The position numbers and the translations under genes were made by a program. From Kerstersia similis (GTDB taxonomy: Bacteria > Pseudomonadota > Gammaproteobacteria > Burkholderiales > Burkholderiaceae_B): a DNA stretch of 64,000 nt. The stretch is from positions 1 to 64,000 of the forward strand of contig NZ_CBCSIQ010000021.1 of assembly GCF_965139615.1 (NCBI RefSeq), in the 5' to 3' direction. The notes beneath the pieces are model-generated. The model ran no database searches. It saw nothing but the letters and a program-made list of their open reading frames with translations, and was not told where the DNA came from. Shown piece by piece: positions 16,660 through 25,048 of the stretch (the stretch's first letter is position 1; the number at the start of each line of letters is the position of its first letter).

Positions 16660-17040
16660 TTACTTCAGTTCGACCTTGGCGCCGGCTTCTTCCAGCTTCT
16701 TCTTGGCGGCTTCGGCGTCAGCCTTGGCCAGCGCTTCCTTCACGGTCTTGGGAGCGCCATCGACCAGGTCCTTGGCTTCCTTCAGGCCCAGGCCCGTCAG
16801 TTCACGCACGGCCTTGATGACGCTGACCTTGTTGGCGCCGGCTTCGAGCAGCACGACGTCAAATTCGGTCTTTTCTTCAGCTGCGGGAGCAGCAGCGCCA
16901 GCAGCCGGAGCGGCCACAGCAACAGCGGCGGCAGCAGCCGACACGCCAAACTTTTCTTCCAGATCCTTGATCAGCTCGGACAGTTCGAGCACGGTGAGGC
17001 CAGCGATGGCTTCGAGGATTTCAGCTTTATTCAGTGCCAT
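16660..17040 (-). CDS. rplL: 50S ribosomal protein L7/L12
   Basis: The 126-residue protein starts MALNKAEILEAIAGLTVLEL at the ATG at 17040, which has GGAG upstream. The N-terminal dimerisation helix pair is followed by an alanine/proline-rich hinge (about residues 38-58) and the globular C-terminal domain (EFDVVLLEAGANKVSVIKAVRELTGLGLKEAKDLVDG). It forms the flexible stalk of the 50S subunit that recruits translation GTPases. It lies downstream of rplJ and before the attenuator that separates it from rpoB. Confidence 0.99.
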   Translation of the reverse strand: MALNKAEILEAIAGLTVLELSELIKDLEEKFGVSAAAAAVAVAAPAAGAAAPAAEEKTEFDVVLLEAGANKVSVIKAVRELTGLGLKEAKDLVDGAPKTVKEALAKADAEAAKKKLEEAGAKVELK

Positions 17041-17131
17041 TTTCAAAGAACTCCAAAATTGGATAATGCCAGGGTATGGTTGTCGCTCAGTCGTTCAATT
17101 GATACCGACCATTTCCAGAGGGGAAGCCTGA

Positions 17132-17656
17132 TCAGGCTTCGGCCTTCTGGTCGCGCACGGCCGCGAGGCCACGCACGAACTTGGTCGGCACTTCGTTGAG
17201 CGTACGTGCAAATTGCGCAATCGGGGCTTGCATGGTGCCCAGCAGCTTCGCCAGCAGCTCTTCACGCGACGGCAGGGAGGCCAGGGCCTTCACACCTTCA
17301 ACGTCGAGCACGCTATTGGGCAGCGAACCGCCCTTGATGACCAGCTTGTCGTTGGTCTTAGCGAAGTCACTCAGCACCTTGGCGGCCGCAACCGGATCAT
17401 TGCTGATGGCGTACATCAGCGGACCGGTCAGTTGCTCGGACAGCGGCTCGAAAGCCGTGCCGGCAACAGCGCGACGCACCAGCGTGTTCTTCAGAACACG
17501 CAGATAGACGCCCGATTGGCGCGCATTCTTGCGCAGTACGGTGACGGAGGCGACGTCCAGACCACGATACTCAGCGACAACGATCGACTTGGCTTCGACC
17601 AGTTCGGCCGAAACTTCTTCGATAACTGCCGCTTTCTCTTGACGATTGAGACTCAC
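17132..17656 (-). CDS. rplJ: 50S ribosomal protein L10
   Basis: The conserved start SLNRQEKAAVIEEVSAELVEA places initiation at a GTG (17656) with GGAG nine bases upstream. The product has 174 residues with the family blocks VVAEYRGLDVASVTVLRKNAR and RVLKNTLVRRAV, and the C-terminal helix that carries L7/L12 dimers. It anchors the ribosomal stalk and, with L7/L12, represses its own mRNA. The leader upstream (17757-17888) has the elements expected for that control. The GTG start may tune expression. Confidence 0.97.
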   Translation of the reverse strand: MSLNRQEKAAVIEEVSAELVEAKSIVVAEYRGLDVASVTVLRKNARQSGVYLRVLKNTLVRRAVAGTAFEPLSEQLTGPLMYAISNDPVAAAKVLSDFAKTNDKLVIKGGSLPNSVLDVEGVKALASLPSREELLAKLLGTMQAPIAQFARTLNEVPTKFVRGLAAVRDQKAEA

Positions 17657-17756
17657 GGTTGAACACTCCATCAAAGGACACCAGGAAAATCCCGATGTCG
17701 TACCGAATGCGGCGAACCTGGACGAGTTCTTGAACTACAAGAAATCTTCCGTGGGA

Positions 17757-17888
17757 CGCCGTCTACGCTGGAGACACAGCTACCTGCATCATTAAATCCC
17801 CGGTTGACGTACACATCGCAAGCGATGTGGCGGCTGCCGGGCATTCCAGCGGTCTTTGACAGCAGCATCCGGGCACAAGGCCCGGATG
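17757..17888 (-). promoter_or_regulatory. L10 leader (autoregulatory rplJL mRNA element)
   Basis: Between rplA and rplJ the minus strand carries a perfect hairpin CATCCGGGC/GCCCGGATG (17866-17888), then CAAAGACCG and, about 85 bases on, GCGTAGACGG. The pair CAAAGACCG...GCGTAGACGG is the conserved signature I recall from the E. coli rplJ leader, where L10(L7/L12)4 binds to repress translation. Position directly upstream of rplJ supports the call. Exact ends are approximate. Confidence 0.8.
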
Positions 17889-17918
17889 AAGCCCAAAGTC
17901 TTTACAACAAACCTACTA

Positions 17919-18617
17919 TCAGGCGGCAGTCAGCGAAGCGACTTCCACACGTGCGCCGCCACCCATGGTGGAGGACACGGCAACCTTACGCAGGTAAACG
18001 CCCTTGGCGGCAGCGGGACGAGCCTTGTTCAGCGCGTCGATCAGAGCAGCCAGGTTGGTCTGCAGCTGAGCCACGTCGAACGAAGCACGGCCGATGGTGG
18101 CGTGGATGATACCGGCCTTGTCGGTACGGTATTGCACTTGGCCAGCCTTGGCATTCTTGACAGCGGTGACGACGTCCGGGGTCACGGTGCCGACCTTCGG
18201 GTTCGGCATCAGGCCACGGGGGCCCAGGACTTGACCCAGGGCACCGACGACACGCATCGTATCGGGCGAAGCAATGACCACGTCGAAGTCGATCTGACCA
18301 CCCTTGATACGCTCGGCCAGGTCTTCCAGGCCAACGATGTCGGCGCCGGCAGCCTTGGCGGCTTCCGCTTTTTCGCCTTGGGCGAAAACAGCAACGCGGA
18401 CGCTCTTGCCGGTACCGGCAGGCAGAACCACGGAGCCACGAACCAGTTGGTCCGACTTGCGGGGGTCGATACCCAGCTGCACGGCCACATCGACGGATTC
18501 GTCGAACTTGGCAGTCGCAGTGTCCTTGATCAGGGCCAGCGCGTCAGCGACGGGGTACAGCTTGGTGCGGTCGATCTTGGCACGCAGAGCAGCGGTGCGC
18601 TTGGAAAGCTTAGCCAT
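17919..18617 (-). CDS. rplA: 50S ribosomal protein L1
   Basis: The 232-residue protein starts MAKLSKRTAALRAKIDRTKL and contains LGPRGLMPNPKVGTVTPDV, the L1 signature near residue 130, and RTDKAGIIHATIGRASF. L1 binds 23S rRNA at the exit-site stalk and represses the rplKA mRNA. It starts one base after the rplK stop, so the two genes are tightly coupled. Length is standard. Confidence 0.99.
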   Translation of the reverse strand: MAKLSKRTAALRAKIDRTKLYPVADALALIKDTATAKFDESVDVAVQLGIDPRKSDQLVRGSVVLPAGTGKSVRVAVFAQGEKAEAAKAAGADIVGLEDLAERIKGGQIDFDVVIASPDTMRVVGALGQVLGPRGLMPNPKVGTVTPDVVTAVKNAKAGQVQYRTDKAGIIHATIGRASFDVAQLQTNLAALIDALNKARPAAAKGVYLRKVAVSSTMGGGARVEVASLTAA

Positions 18618-18618
18618 G

Positions 18619-19053
18619 TCAGATCACTCCTTCAACCGTAATACCCATGCTGGCAGCGCTACCAGCGATCGTGCGCACAGCGGCGTCCAGATCGGCAGCG
18701 GTCAGGTCAGGCGCCTTGGTCTTGGCGATTTCTTCAGCCTGGGCGCGCGTCAGCGTGCCGACCTTGTCGGTATGGGGCTTGGGCGAACCCTTTTGCACAC
18801 CAGCGGCCTTCTTGATCAGAATGGTCGCGGGCGGGGTCTTCATGATGAAGGTGAAGCTCTTGTCCGCGTAGGCAGTGATGACCACGGGGATGGGCAGACC
18901 CGGCTCCAGGCTCTGCGTCTTGGCGTTGAACGCCTTGCAGAATTCCATGATGTTCAGACCGCGCTGACCCAGCGCCGGACCGATAGGGGGGGAAGGATTA
19001 GCCTTACCAGCCGGAACCTGCAGCTTGATAAAGCCGACGATTTTCTTCGCCAT
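18619..19053 (-). CDS. rplK: 50S ribosomal protein L11
   Basis: The 144-residue protein starts MAKKIVGFIKLQVPAGKANPSPPIGPALGQRGLNIMEFCKAFNA, with the proline-rich switch helix of L11 in the N-terminal domain and the rRNA-binding C-terminal domain (TLTRAQAEEIAKTKAPDLTA). It binds the GTPase-associated region of 23S rRNA and is needed for RelA activation by stalled ribosomes. It lies downstream of nusG. A perfect 7 bp hairpin (GTTTCCC/GGGAAAC, 19078-19096) sits in the gap. Confidence 0.99.
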   Translation of the reverse strand: MAKKIVGFIKLQVPAGKANPSPPIGPALGQRGLNIMEFCKAFNAKTQSLEPGLPIPVVITAYADKSFTFIMKTPPATILIKKAAGVQKGSPKPHTDKVGTLTRAQAEEIAKTKAPDLTAADLDAAVRTIAGSAASMGITVEGVI

Positions 19054-19157
19054 CTTTAACTCCAGACGGGTACAAACGTTTCCCGGAACGGGAAACTCCC
19101 CGATGTTGAAAATCGGAAGCGCCCCCAGACCAGCTGAAGCACGCTTCCCTCAGAAGC

Positions 19158-19691
19158 TCAGGTCTTTTCGACCTGGCTGAAATCCAGCTCGACCGGCGTG
19201 GCACGACCGAAAATCGTGACCGTGACGCGGACTTTGCTTTTCTCGTAGTTGACGTCTTCGACGCTGCCATTGAAATCCGCGAACGGACCTTCCTTGACGC
19301 GCACCATTTCGCCCACTTCGAACAGAATCTTTGGACGGGGCTTTTCACCACCCTCTTCCATTTGTGACAGGATGCCCTGGACTTCGCGCTCGGAAATCGG
19401 CGTCGGCCGGTTACCGGTGCCACCCAGGAAGCCCGTCACGCGAGGCGTACTCTTCACCAAGTGCCAGGTTTCATCCGTCAGCTCCATTTCGACCAGCACA
19501 TAGCCCGGATAAATACGGCGCTCGGTGATCGACTTCTGGCCGCCCTTCACTTCCACGACTTCTTCGGAAGGAACGAGGATACGACCAAAGGAGTTTTCCA
19601 GATCCGCGCGCTGGATACGTTCCACCAGCGCACGATTAACACTTTTCTCCATGCCGGAATACACATGGACGACATACCAACGCTTACTCAT
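19158..19691 (-). CDS. nusG: Transcription termination/antitermination factor NusG
   Basis: The 177-residue product starts MSKRWYVVHVYSGMEKSVNRAL, the NGN domain that contacts the RNA polymerase clamp. It ends with the KOW domain (ILFEVGEMVRVKEGPFADFNGSVEDVNYEKSKVRVTVTIFGR) that contacts Rho or ribosomal protein S10. Both domains are complete and the length is normal. It follows secE with a 9 bp gap, the usual bacterial order. Confidence 0.99.
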   Translation of the reverse strand: MSKRWYVVHVYSGMEKSVNRALVERIQRADLENSFGRILVPSEEVVEVKGGQKSITERRIYPGYVLVEMELTDETWHLVKSTPRVTGFLGGTGNRPTPISEREVQGILSQMEEGGEKPRPKILFEVGEMVRVKEGPFADFNGSVEDVNYEKSKVRVTVTIFGRATPVELDFSQVEKT

Positions 19692-19700
19692 TACGCGTCC

Positions 19701-20084
19701 TTAGTTCCAGCCCATGAGGAGGTCATACAGACCCCACTGAATAAGCTTGTCCACAAACCACAACAGGATGGACATGACGATAACGAACGCGAACACCACG
19801 CCCGTCATCTGCACGGTTTCCTTGCGCGTCGGCCAGGTCACACGGCGGCGCACTTCCTCGTAGGAGGCATGCGCAAAGCCGGCGAAACGACGGCCCGGCT
19901 CACTGAACCAGACGATGACGGCAGCCAGGACCAGCGAACCCAGGAAAACGGACACCCGCGCGACCAGAGGCTGCGCACTCAGCGCCGAAAATCCGTAAAT
20001 GCCAGCAACGACGACCAAAACGGCCAAGACGAGCTTGACGCGATCAGCGGTACGGCTAACGGTTTCTACATTGGTATTGGACAT
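19701..20084 (-). CDS. secE: Preprotein translocase subunit SecE
   Basis: The ATG at 20084 starts MSNTNVETVSRTADRVKLVL. The 127 residues contain three membrane segments, as in enterobacterial SecE: about 16-37, 44-62 and a conserved C-terminal one. The essential SecE signature EEVRRRVTWPTRKETVQMTGVVF precedes the third. It stabilises SecY in the Sec channel of the inner membrane. A longer open frame upstream is only the translated tRNA-Trp gene and is not part of the protein. Confidence 0.98.
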   Translation of the reverse strand: MSNTNVETVSRTADRVKLVLAVLVVVAGIYGFSALSAQPLVARVSVFLGSLVLAAVIVWFSEPGRRFAGFAHASYEEVRRRVTWPTRKETVQMTGVVFAFVIVMSILLWFVDKLIQWGLYDLLMGWN

Positions 20085-20131
20085 TTTCTGACGCCGCGAG
20101 CCAGATAGGGAGAAACCACACAAGGGTTGTG

Positions 20132-20207
20132 TGGCAGGGGCAGTAGGAATCGAACCCACAACCTTCGGTTTTGGAGACCGACGCTCTGCCAATTGAGCTA
20201 TGCCCCT
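20132..20207 (-). tRNA. tRNA-Trp (anticodon CCA)
   Basis: Minus-strand sequence beginning AGGGGCATAGCTCAATTGGC folds as a cloverleaf with 7 bp acceptor AGGGGCA/TGCCCCT, anticodon loop CTCCAAA giving anticodon CCA, T-arm with GGTTCGATTCC, and encoded GCCA 3' end. It lies between tuf and secE as in many proteobacteria. A perfect 8 bp hairpin (CCACACAA/TTGTGTGG, 20116-20134) overlaps its 3' end and may act in processing or partial termination. Confidence 0.97.
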
Positions 20208-20270
20208 ACGATTACCTGGCAGCAAGACCACCCGGGAAATGGATAGCCTTATATATTACTACAAGACAGC

Positions 20271-20308
20271 AAAAAATGCAGCTGGTATTTTAACACCAGC
20301 TGCATTTT
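20271..20308 (-). terminator. Rho-independent terminator of tuf
   Basis: Perfect 14 bp arms AAAATGCAGCTGGT (20273-20286) and ACCAGCTGCATTTT (20295-20308). On the minus strand the stem ends in TTTTTTG. It follows the tuf stop by about 10 bp and separates tuf from tRNA-Trp and secE. Confidence 0.93.
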
Positions 20309-20317
20309 CAACACAAC

Positions 20318-21508
20318 TTACTTGATGATGCTGGCAACGACGCCGGCGCCGACGGTACGACCGCCTTCACGGATGGCGAAACGCAGGCCTTCTTCCATGG
20401 CGATGGGAGCCAGCAACTTCACAACGATGGAGACGTTGTCGCCCGGCAGAACCATTTCCTTGTCAGCCGGCAGGTCGATCGTGCCCGTCACGTCCGTGGT
20501 ACGGAAGTAGAACTGGGGACGATAGCCGTTGAAGAACGGGGTGTGACGGCCGCCTTCTTCCTTGGACAGGATGTACACCTCGGCGGTGAATTCCGTGTGC
20601 GGCTTGATCGAACCCGGCTTGGCCAGCACTTGGCCGCGCTCGACTTCTTCACGCTTGGTGCCGCGCAGCAGGATACCGACGTTGTCGCCAGCCTGNCCTT
20701 GATCCAGCAGCTTGCGGAACATTTCCACGCCCGTGCAAGTCGTCTTCACGGTGTCACGGATACCGACGATTTCGATTTCTTCGCCGACCTTGATGATGCC
20801 GCGCTCAACACGACCCGTCACCACGGTGCCACGACCCGAGATCGAGAACACGTCTTCCACAGGCATCAGGAACGTGCCGTCCACAGCGCGCTCAGGCGTC
20901 GGGATGTACGAATCCAGTGCGTCGGCCAGNCGCAGAATCGCCGGCTCGCCCATTTCCGANTGGTCGCCTTCCAGCGCCAGCTTGGCCGAACCCTTGATGA
21001 TCGGGGTGTCGTCGCCCGGGAAGTCGTACTTGGACAGCAGCTCGCGCACTTCCATTTCGACCAGTTCCAGCAGCTCGGCGTCATCAACCATGTCAGCCTT
21101 GTTCAGGAACACGATGATGTACGGCACGCCAACCTGACGGCTCAGCAGAATGTGCTCGCGCGTTTGCGGCATGGGGCCGTCAGCCGACGACACCACCAGG
21201 ATCGCGCCGTCCATCTGCGCNGCNCCCGTGATCATGTTCTTCACATAGTCAGCGTGGCCCGGGCAGTCAACGTGCGCGTAGTGGCGCGCCTTCGTTTCGT
21301 ATTCCACGTGCGAGGTGTTGATCGTGATGCCACGTGCCTTTTCTTCCGGCGCGTTGTCGATCTGGTCGTAGCCCTTGGCTTCGCCGCCAAATTGCTTGGA
21401 CAGCACCGTGGCGATTGCCGCCGTCAGCGTCGTCTTGCCGTGGTCAACGTGACCGATCGTGCCGACGTTCACGTGCGGCTTGGTGCGTTCAAACTTACCT
21501 TTTGCCAT
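20318..21508 (-). CDS. tuf: Elongation factor Tu
   Basis: The 396-residue protein starts MAKGKFERTKPHVNVGTIGHVDHGKTTL, with the P-loop GHVDHGKT, then DCPGHADYVKNMIT and NKADMV (G4 motif), and domains 2 and 3 complete to GAGVVASIIK. It carries aminoacyl-tRNA to the ribosome as a GTPase. Five bases are N (20696, 20930, 20960, 21221, 21224). Four fall at codon third positions where any base gives the same residue (Gly, Arg, Ala, Gly), and one gives CAN, His or Gln. This looks like a consensus of two nearly identical tuf genes. The gene lies in the tRNA-tuf cluster, and a second copy would be expected in the rpsG-fusA operon elsewhere. Confidence 0.99.
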   Translation of the reverse strand: MAKGKFERTKPHVNVGTIGHVDHGKTTLTAAIATVLSKQFGGEAKGYDQIDNAPEEKARGITINTSHVEYETKARHYAHVDCPGHADYVKNMITXXAQMDGAILVVSSADGPMPQTREHILLSRQVGVPYIIVFLNKADMVDDAELLELVEMEVRELLSKYDFPGDDTPIIKGSAKLALEGDXSEMGEPAILXLADALDSYIPTPERAVDGTFLMPVEDVFSISGRGTVVTGRVERGIIKVGEEIEIVGIRDTVKTTCTGVEMFRKLLDQXQAGDNVGILLRGTKREEVERGQVLAKPGSIKPHTEFTAEVYILSKEEGGRHTPFFNGYRPQFYFRTTDVTGTIDLPADKEMVLPGDNVSIVVKLLAPIAMEEGLRFAIREGGRTVGAGVVASIIK

Positions 21509-21566
21509 GACGGACTCCTGCCCTGGAATAAGAAGCGTGTGAGAGTGATTAACAACGAAAGGAGAG

Positions 21567-21641
<75 letters not shown>

Positions 21642-21680
21642 ATTGATCCCACCGCACTTGCGACGGCGGAACAATAACTA

Positions 21681-21754
21681 CTGGAGCGGGTGAAGGGAAT
21701 CGAACCCTCGTCGTAAGCTTGGAAGGCTTCTGCTCTACCATTGAGCTACACCCG
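21681..21754 (-). tRNA. tRNA-Gly (anticodon TCC)
   Basis: Minus-strand GCGGGTGTAGCTCAATGGTA... with acceptor GCGGGTG/CACCCGC, anticodon loop CTTCCAA giving TCC, T-arm GGGTTCGATTCCC and encoded TCCA end. It is the middle member of the tRNA-Tyr/Gly/Thr-tuf cluster. Confidence 0.97.
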
Positions 21755-21882
21755 CAATCACGAATCAGCCTAGCTGACCAGCCTCACTCGACGAGGACTT
21801 ACGCGACTACCTTACCCGCTACATCAACGCCCGCCTTTTGCATCACTTAAAGCGACACCATTGCGCGGGCGTTTCAGAAACT

Positions 21883-21968
21883 TGGTGGAGAGGGTTGGAT
21901 TCGAACCAACGTAGGCGTAAGCCAACAGATTTACAGTCTGCCCCCTTTAACCACTCGGGCACCTCTCC
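21883..21968 (-). tRNA. tRNA-Tyr (anticodon GTA)
   Basis: Minus-strand GGAGAGGTGCCCGAGTGGTT... is a class II tRNA of 86 nt with a long variable arm, anticodon loop CTGTAAA (GTA), T-arm GGTTCGAATCC, acceptor GGAGAGG/CCTCTCC and an ACCA end. It is the first gene of the tRNA-tuf cluster. Confidence 0.97.
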
Positions 21969-22214
21969 GTAGAATTCAAAATTATGGACTTGTTCTTTTC
22001 CCGCGTCAAGCACAATTTAATAAAAACGAGAAAATATTTGCATTTGTGCGCTCAGGACAACGGATATCCCCTGTTGCCCTGCCGACACTCGATCATCCGG
22101 CTTCTGATACCCGAACGACCCAACCTGCAAAAAGTCCACTGGCAGCTGCCTGCCGGCTGTGATCAAACAGCCATGCCTCAACTCACAGGCCGGCGGCATT
22201 GTACCGGGATGCGC

Positions 22215-22991
22215 CTATTTCAGCCAATGGTCGCTGGCCTGCTTCAAGCCGCCACGCTTGTCCATCAGATCCCAGGCAAATTCCATGACCCGTACATAAT
22301 CGGGATCATCGGCCGGCAGCATGAAACCCAGGTAGTTCTGAGGCGTCAGGGGTGTTTCGATGAACAGCGCCGTCAAGCGCGGATCGGCCTTGCTGTAATG
22401 CAAGGCCTCGTAGGTTTCCGTGATCATGACATCCCCCTTGCCCTCGGCGATCAGACCCGGAATTTCGGCGTTCTTTTCATGGGTACTGACTTGCGCCTGC
22501 CCCAGATTGGCCAGCACGAAAGCCTCATTGGTTCCACCCGGATTTTTGATCACCTTCACTTTCGGCTGGTTCAGGTCATCCAGCGACTGGTAGCGCTGGG
22601 CGTCACTGGTGCGCACCAATGCCACTTTGCCAAAAGGCGCATAACCCGGCAGCATTTCCGCTTTGCCGATACGCGCTGCATTGCGAGTGATGCCACCGAC
22701 AGCCACATCAAAACGATTGGCCTGCAGGTCAGGCATCAGATTCGGCCAGGACGTCTGCACATACTCCACCTTCAAGCCCAGATCCTTGGCCAGCTGCTCG
22801 ATAAGGTCGATATCCAGTCCCTCATAGCTGCCCGCCTCGGTCTTCATGGCAAAGGGCCGATAGTCCCCCGGCGTACCGACTCGCAGGACCTTGCTGTCCA
22901 TGATCGTATCCAGGCGAGGGCCGGCATTGGCAGCCGCGCCAAGTACCAGGCCAGCCATCAGGCCGACGAAAATTTTGGGGATTTGTTTCAT
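22215..22991 (-). CDS. PheC-like periplasmic protein (cyclohexadienyl dehydratase / solute-binding fold)
   Basis: The ATG at 22991 begins a Sec signal peptide (MKQIPKIFVGLMAGLVLGAA, cleavage after ANA). The mature protein of about 235 residues has the type 2 periplasmic binding fold: VLRVGTPGDYRPFAMK, TSWPNLMPDLQANRFDVAVGG and VKVIKNPGGTNEAFVLANL. These blocks resemble PheC, the periplasmic cyclohexadienyl dehydratase of Pseudomonas, more than ordinary amino-acid binding proteins. The Glu in MITETYEAL lies where I believe PheC has its catalytic Glu. No ABC permease or ATPase gene is adjacent, which favours an enzyme or an orphan receptor. It is the last gene of an aroQ-quiC unit. Dehydratase activity on arogenate, prephenate or a related acid is inference. 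Confidence 0.75.
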   Translation of the reverse strand: MKQIPKIFVGLMAGLVLGAAANAGPRLDTIMDSKVLRVGTPGDYRPFAMKTEAGSYEGLDIDLIEQLAKDLGLKVEYVQTSWPNLMPDLQANRFDVAVGGITRNAARIGKAEMLPGYAPFGKVALVRTSDAQRYQSLDDLNQPKVKVIKNPGGTNEAFVLANLGQAQVSTHEKNAEIPGLIAEGKGDVMITETYEALHYSKADPRLTALFIETPLTPQNYLGFMLPADDPDYVRVMEFAWDLMDKRGGLKQASDHWLK

Positions 22992-23065
22992 GGGAGCCAC
23001 CTCGGTTCTAGTTGGTATGGGAAAACGGTGCGCCCAAGGCCGCCACATCCTGGCGGCAAGCTGCG

Positions 23066-24988
23066 TCACACCCGGCCGGCCTGCGCTCTGGCAGCCACCC
23101 GCGCCGAAGCATTGAGCACACCCATGCCGGCATAATCGCCCAGGCGTTGCACTGCTTCACAGAAAAAGTGCCCGGCAAGATTATCGGTATAGCAGTGCAG
23201 GTATTCACCGCCTGCATCCCGATCATAAAGCACGCCATGCTCGCGCAACCGTTCCAGCAAGGCCGGAGCAAGATCAAGGCGGCTGGCCAGATCATCGTAG
23301 TAGTTCTGTGAAACAGGCGTCATGGCGATTCCCGCCGCTTTCCAGGCACGTACGGTGGCGAATATGTCATTACTGGAAAACGCCAGATGATGCACGGCAA
23401 CCCCTCCCTGCTGCTGTGCTGCTCTTGCCGTATCCGTGCTCAGGCTCTGCGAGACCGTCAGCACCAGCCTGAGGCTGCCATCGGCATTGGCGGCACTGGT
23501 GATATCCACCAGGCCATAGGGGTCGGCGAATTGCAGATTGTCGCCCTGCTTCAACCCCAGCACCGCCCGCGCGAACAGCGTCCAGGTATCGCGCTGGCCG
23601 ATATTCATGCCCAGGGCCAGATAATCCAGCTTATCAATGGCGGCAGGTCCGGCACCGGCAGCGCCCCCCGTCTCTTCCAAGACAAAATCCGCGTCGAACA
23701 AGCCGTTGGGCGCCAGTTTTTCCGGCACGAAATAGACCACGATACCGCCGGGAGAAACAATGGCTGGCAACACCACCTCCCCGGCCCCCACAGGACTCTC
23801 AAAACGGGCTGATTGCAAGGCCTGTGCCCGACTGAGCGCCCCTACCGGATCCTGCGTATAGACACCCAGCGCGCATACGGATGCGCCGAAACTGCCAAAA
23901 CGTTCGCGCGCAAACGACCCTGGCTGGGCGTTGAGGATTAATGCCACCTCGCCCTGGCGATACAGCACTGCCTGTTTGGAACGATGCGCCCCCGCGCGCC
24001 GGAACCCCATGCGCTCGAATACGGCTCCCAGCCCGGCGGCAGATGCCTCATCAACGGCGAACTCCACAAAGCTCACACCGGAAAATACCGGTGCAGGAGG
24101 GGGGTTGAACAATTCAATCCGTGCTGCCGTCGCCTGGAACCTGGCTGCATTCTCCCCTGCCCCTGGCCGGGCCAGGCGCTCGCGGCCCCAGCTTTCCAGA
24201 TACAGCAAGGAACGCATGGCATCCAGCGCCGTACGCCGATTCGGCGTTTCGCGGAACACGTCATTGAAGATTTCCAGGGAAAGCGGCCCGCTATAGCCTG
24301 CCAGCAACGTCTGCAGAAAGAAATTTTCGACATCCAGCTTTCCCTGCCCCGGGAAACAGCGGTGATGGCGGGCCCAATCAATGACATCCAGTGTCAGCAA
24401 GGGCGCATCGGCCATTTGCAGGAAAAAAATACGATCCCCTGGAATATCGGCGATACCGGCGGGATCATCCTTCAGCGACAGAGTATGGAAACTATCAAGG
24501 ATCAGGCCCAGATGCGGATGATCCGCCCGCTTGACGATGTCCCATGCCTGGCCGTAGAGCCGGACATGGCGCCCCCAGGATAGCGCCTCGTAGCCGATAC
24601 GAAGATTGCGGCGAGCCGCGCGCTCGGCCAGCTCAGCCAACTGGTCGGCGGCCAGCGCCGGATCATCAATGGCATGCGCAGACGTATTGGAGCAGCACAG
24701 CACCAGGCCGCAGCCCATTTCCTGCATGATGTCGAACTTGCGTTCGGCCCGCTCCAGACTGCGCGCCAGCAAGGCATCCGGCATGGCTTCGAAATCACGG
24801 AAAGGCTGGTACAGATCTACCGTCAAGCCAAGATCGGCCGCCATATGACGCAGGTCGCGGGCCGATCCCTGGAAGTGGATGAAATCGTTTTCGAACAATT
24901 CGATGCCATCAAAACCGGCGGCGGAAATTGCTTCCAGCTTTTCCCGCAGGGTTCCACTCAGGGAAACGGTTGCAATCGATCTACGCAT
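23066..24988 (-). CDS. quiC: 3-dehydroshikimate dehydratase QuiC, fused to an HPPD-like domain
   Basis: This 640-residue protein has two parts. Residues 1 to about 280 are a xylose-isomerase-like TIM barrel. Four likely metal ligands are visible: the Glu in YEALSWG, the Asp in LDSFHTL, the Gln in FFLQMAD and the Glu in LSLEIFND. Residues 300-600 form two vicinal-oxygen-chelate repeats like 4-hydroxyphenylpyruvate dioxygenase (SFVEFAVDE, LDYLALGMN, VHHLAFSSNDIFATVRAW). This fusion is known from Pseudomonas QuiC1, where the barrel turns 3-dehydroshikimate into protocatechuate. The HPPD-like part has no settled role there. With aroQ just upstream the unit would convert 3-dehydroquinate to protocatechuate. 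No protocatechuate ring-cleavage genes are in the window. Confidence 0.9.
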   Translation of the reverse strand: MRRSIATVSLSGTLREKLEAISAAGFDGIELFENDFIHFQGSARDLRHMAADLGLTVDLYQPFRDFEAMPDALLARSLERAERKFDIMQEMGCGLVLCCSNTSAHAIDDPALAADQLAELAERAARRNLRIGYEALSWGRHVRLYGQAWDIVKRADHPHLGLILDSFHTLSLKDDPAGIADIPGDRIFFLQMADAPLLTLDVIDWARHHRCFPGQGKLDVENFFLQTLLAGYSGPLSLEIFNDVFRETPNRRTALDAMRSLLYLESWGRERLARPGAGENAARFQATAARIELFNPPPAPVFSGVSFVEFAVDEASAAGLGAVFERMGFRRAGAHRSKQAVLYRQGEVALILNAQPGSFARERFGSFGASVCALGVYTQDPVGALSRAQALQSARFESPVGAGEVVLPAIVSPGGIVVYFVPEKLAPNGLFDADFVLEETGGAAGAGPAAIDKLDYLALGMNIGQRDTWTLFARAVLGLKQGDNLQFADPYGLVDITSAANADGSLRLVLTVSQSLSTDTARAAQQQGGVAVHHLAFSSNDIFATVRAWKAAGIAMTPVSQNYYDDLASRLDLAPALLERLREHGVLYDRDAGGEYLHCYTDNLAGHFFCEAVQRLGDYAGMGVLNASARVAARAQAGRV

Positions 24989-25048
24989 ATCTGGTCTTCT
25001 CTACAACATCGGCCTGCCGGCGCCTGCGCACCGGCATCAGGGCCGGAA

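Noticed and set aside
20085..20231. N-terminal extension of secE (49 residues)
   Set aside because: It is the translated tRNA-Trp gene and its flank. SecE starts at the ATG at 20084.
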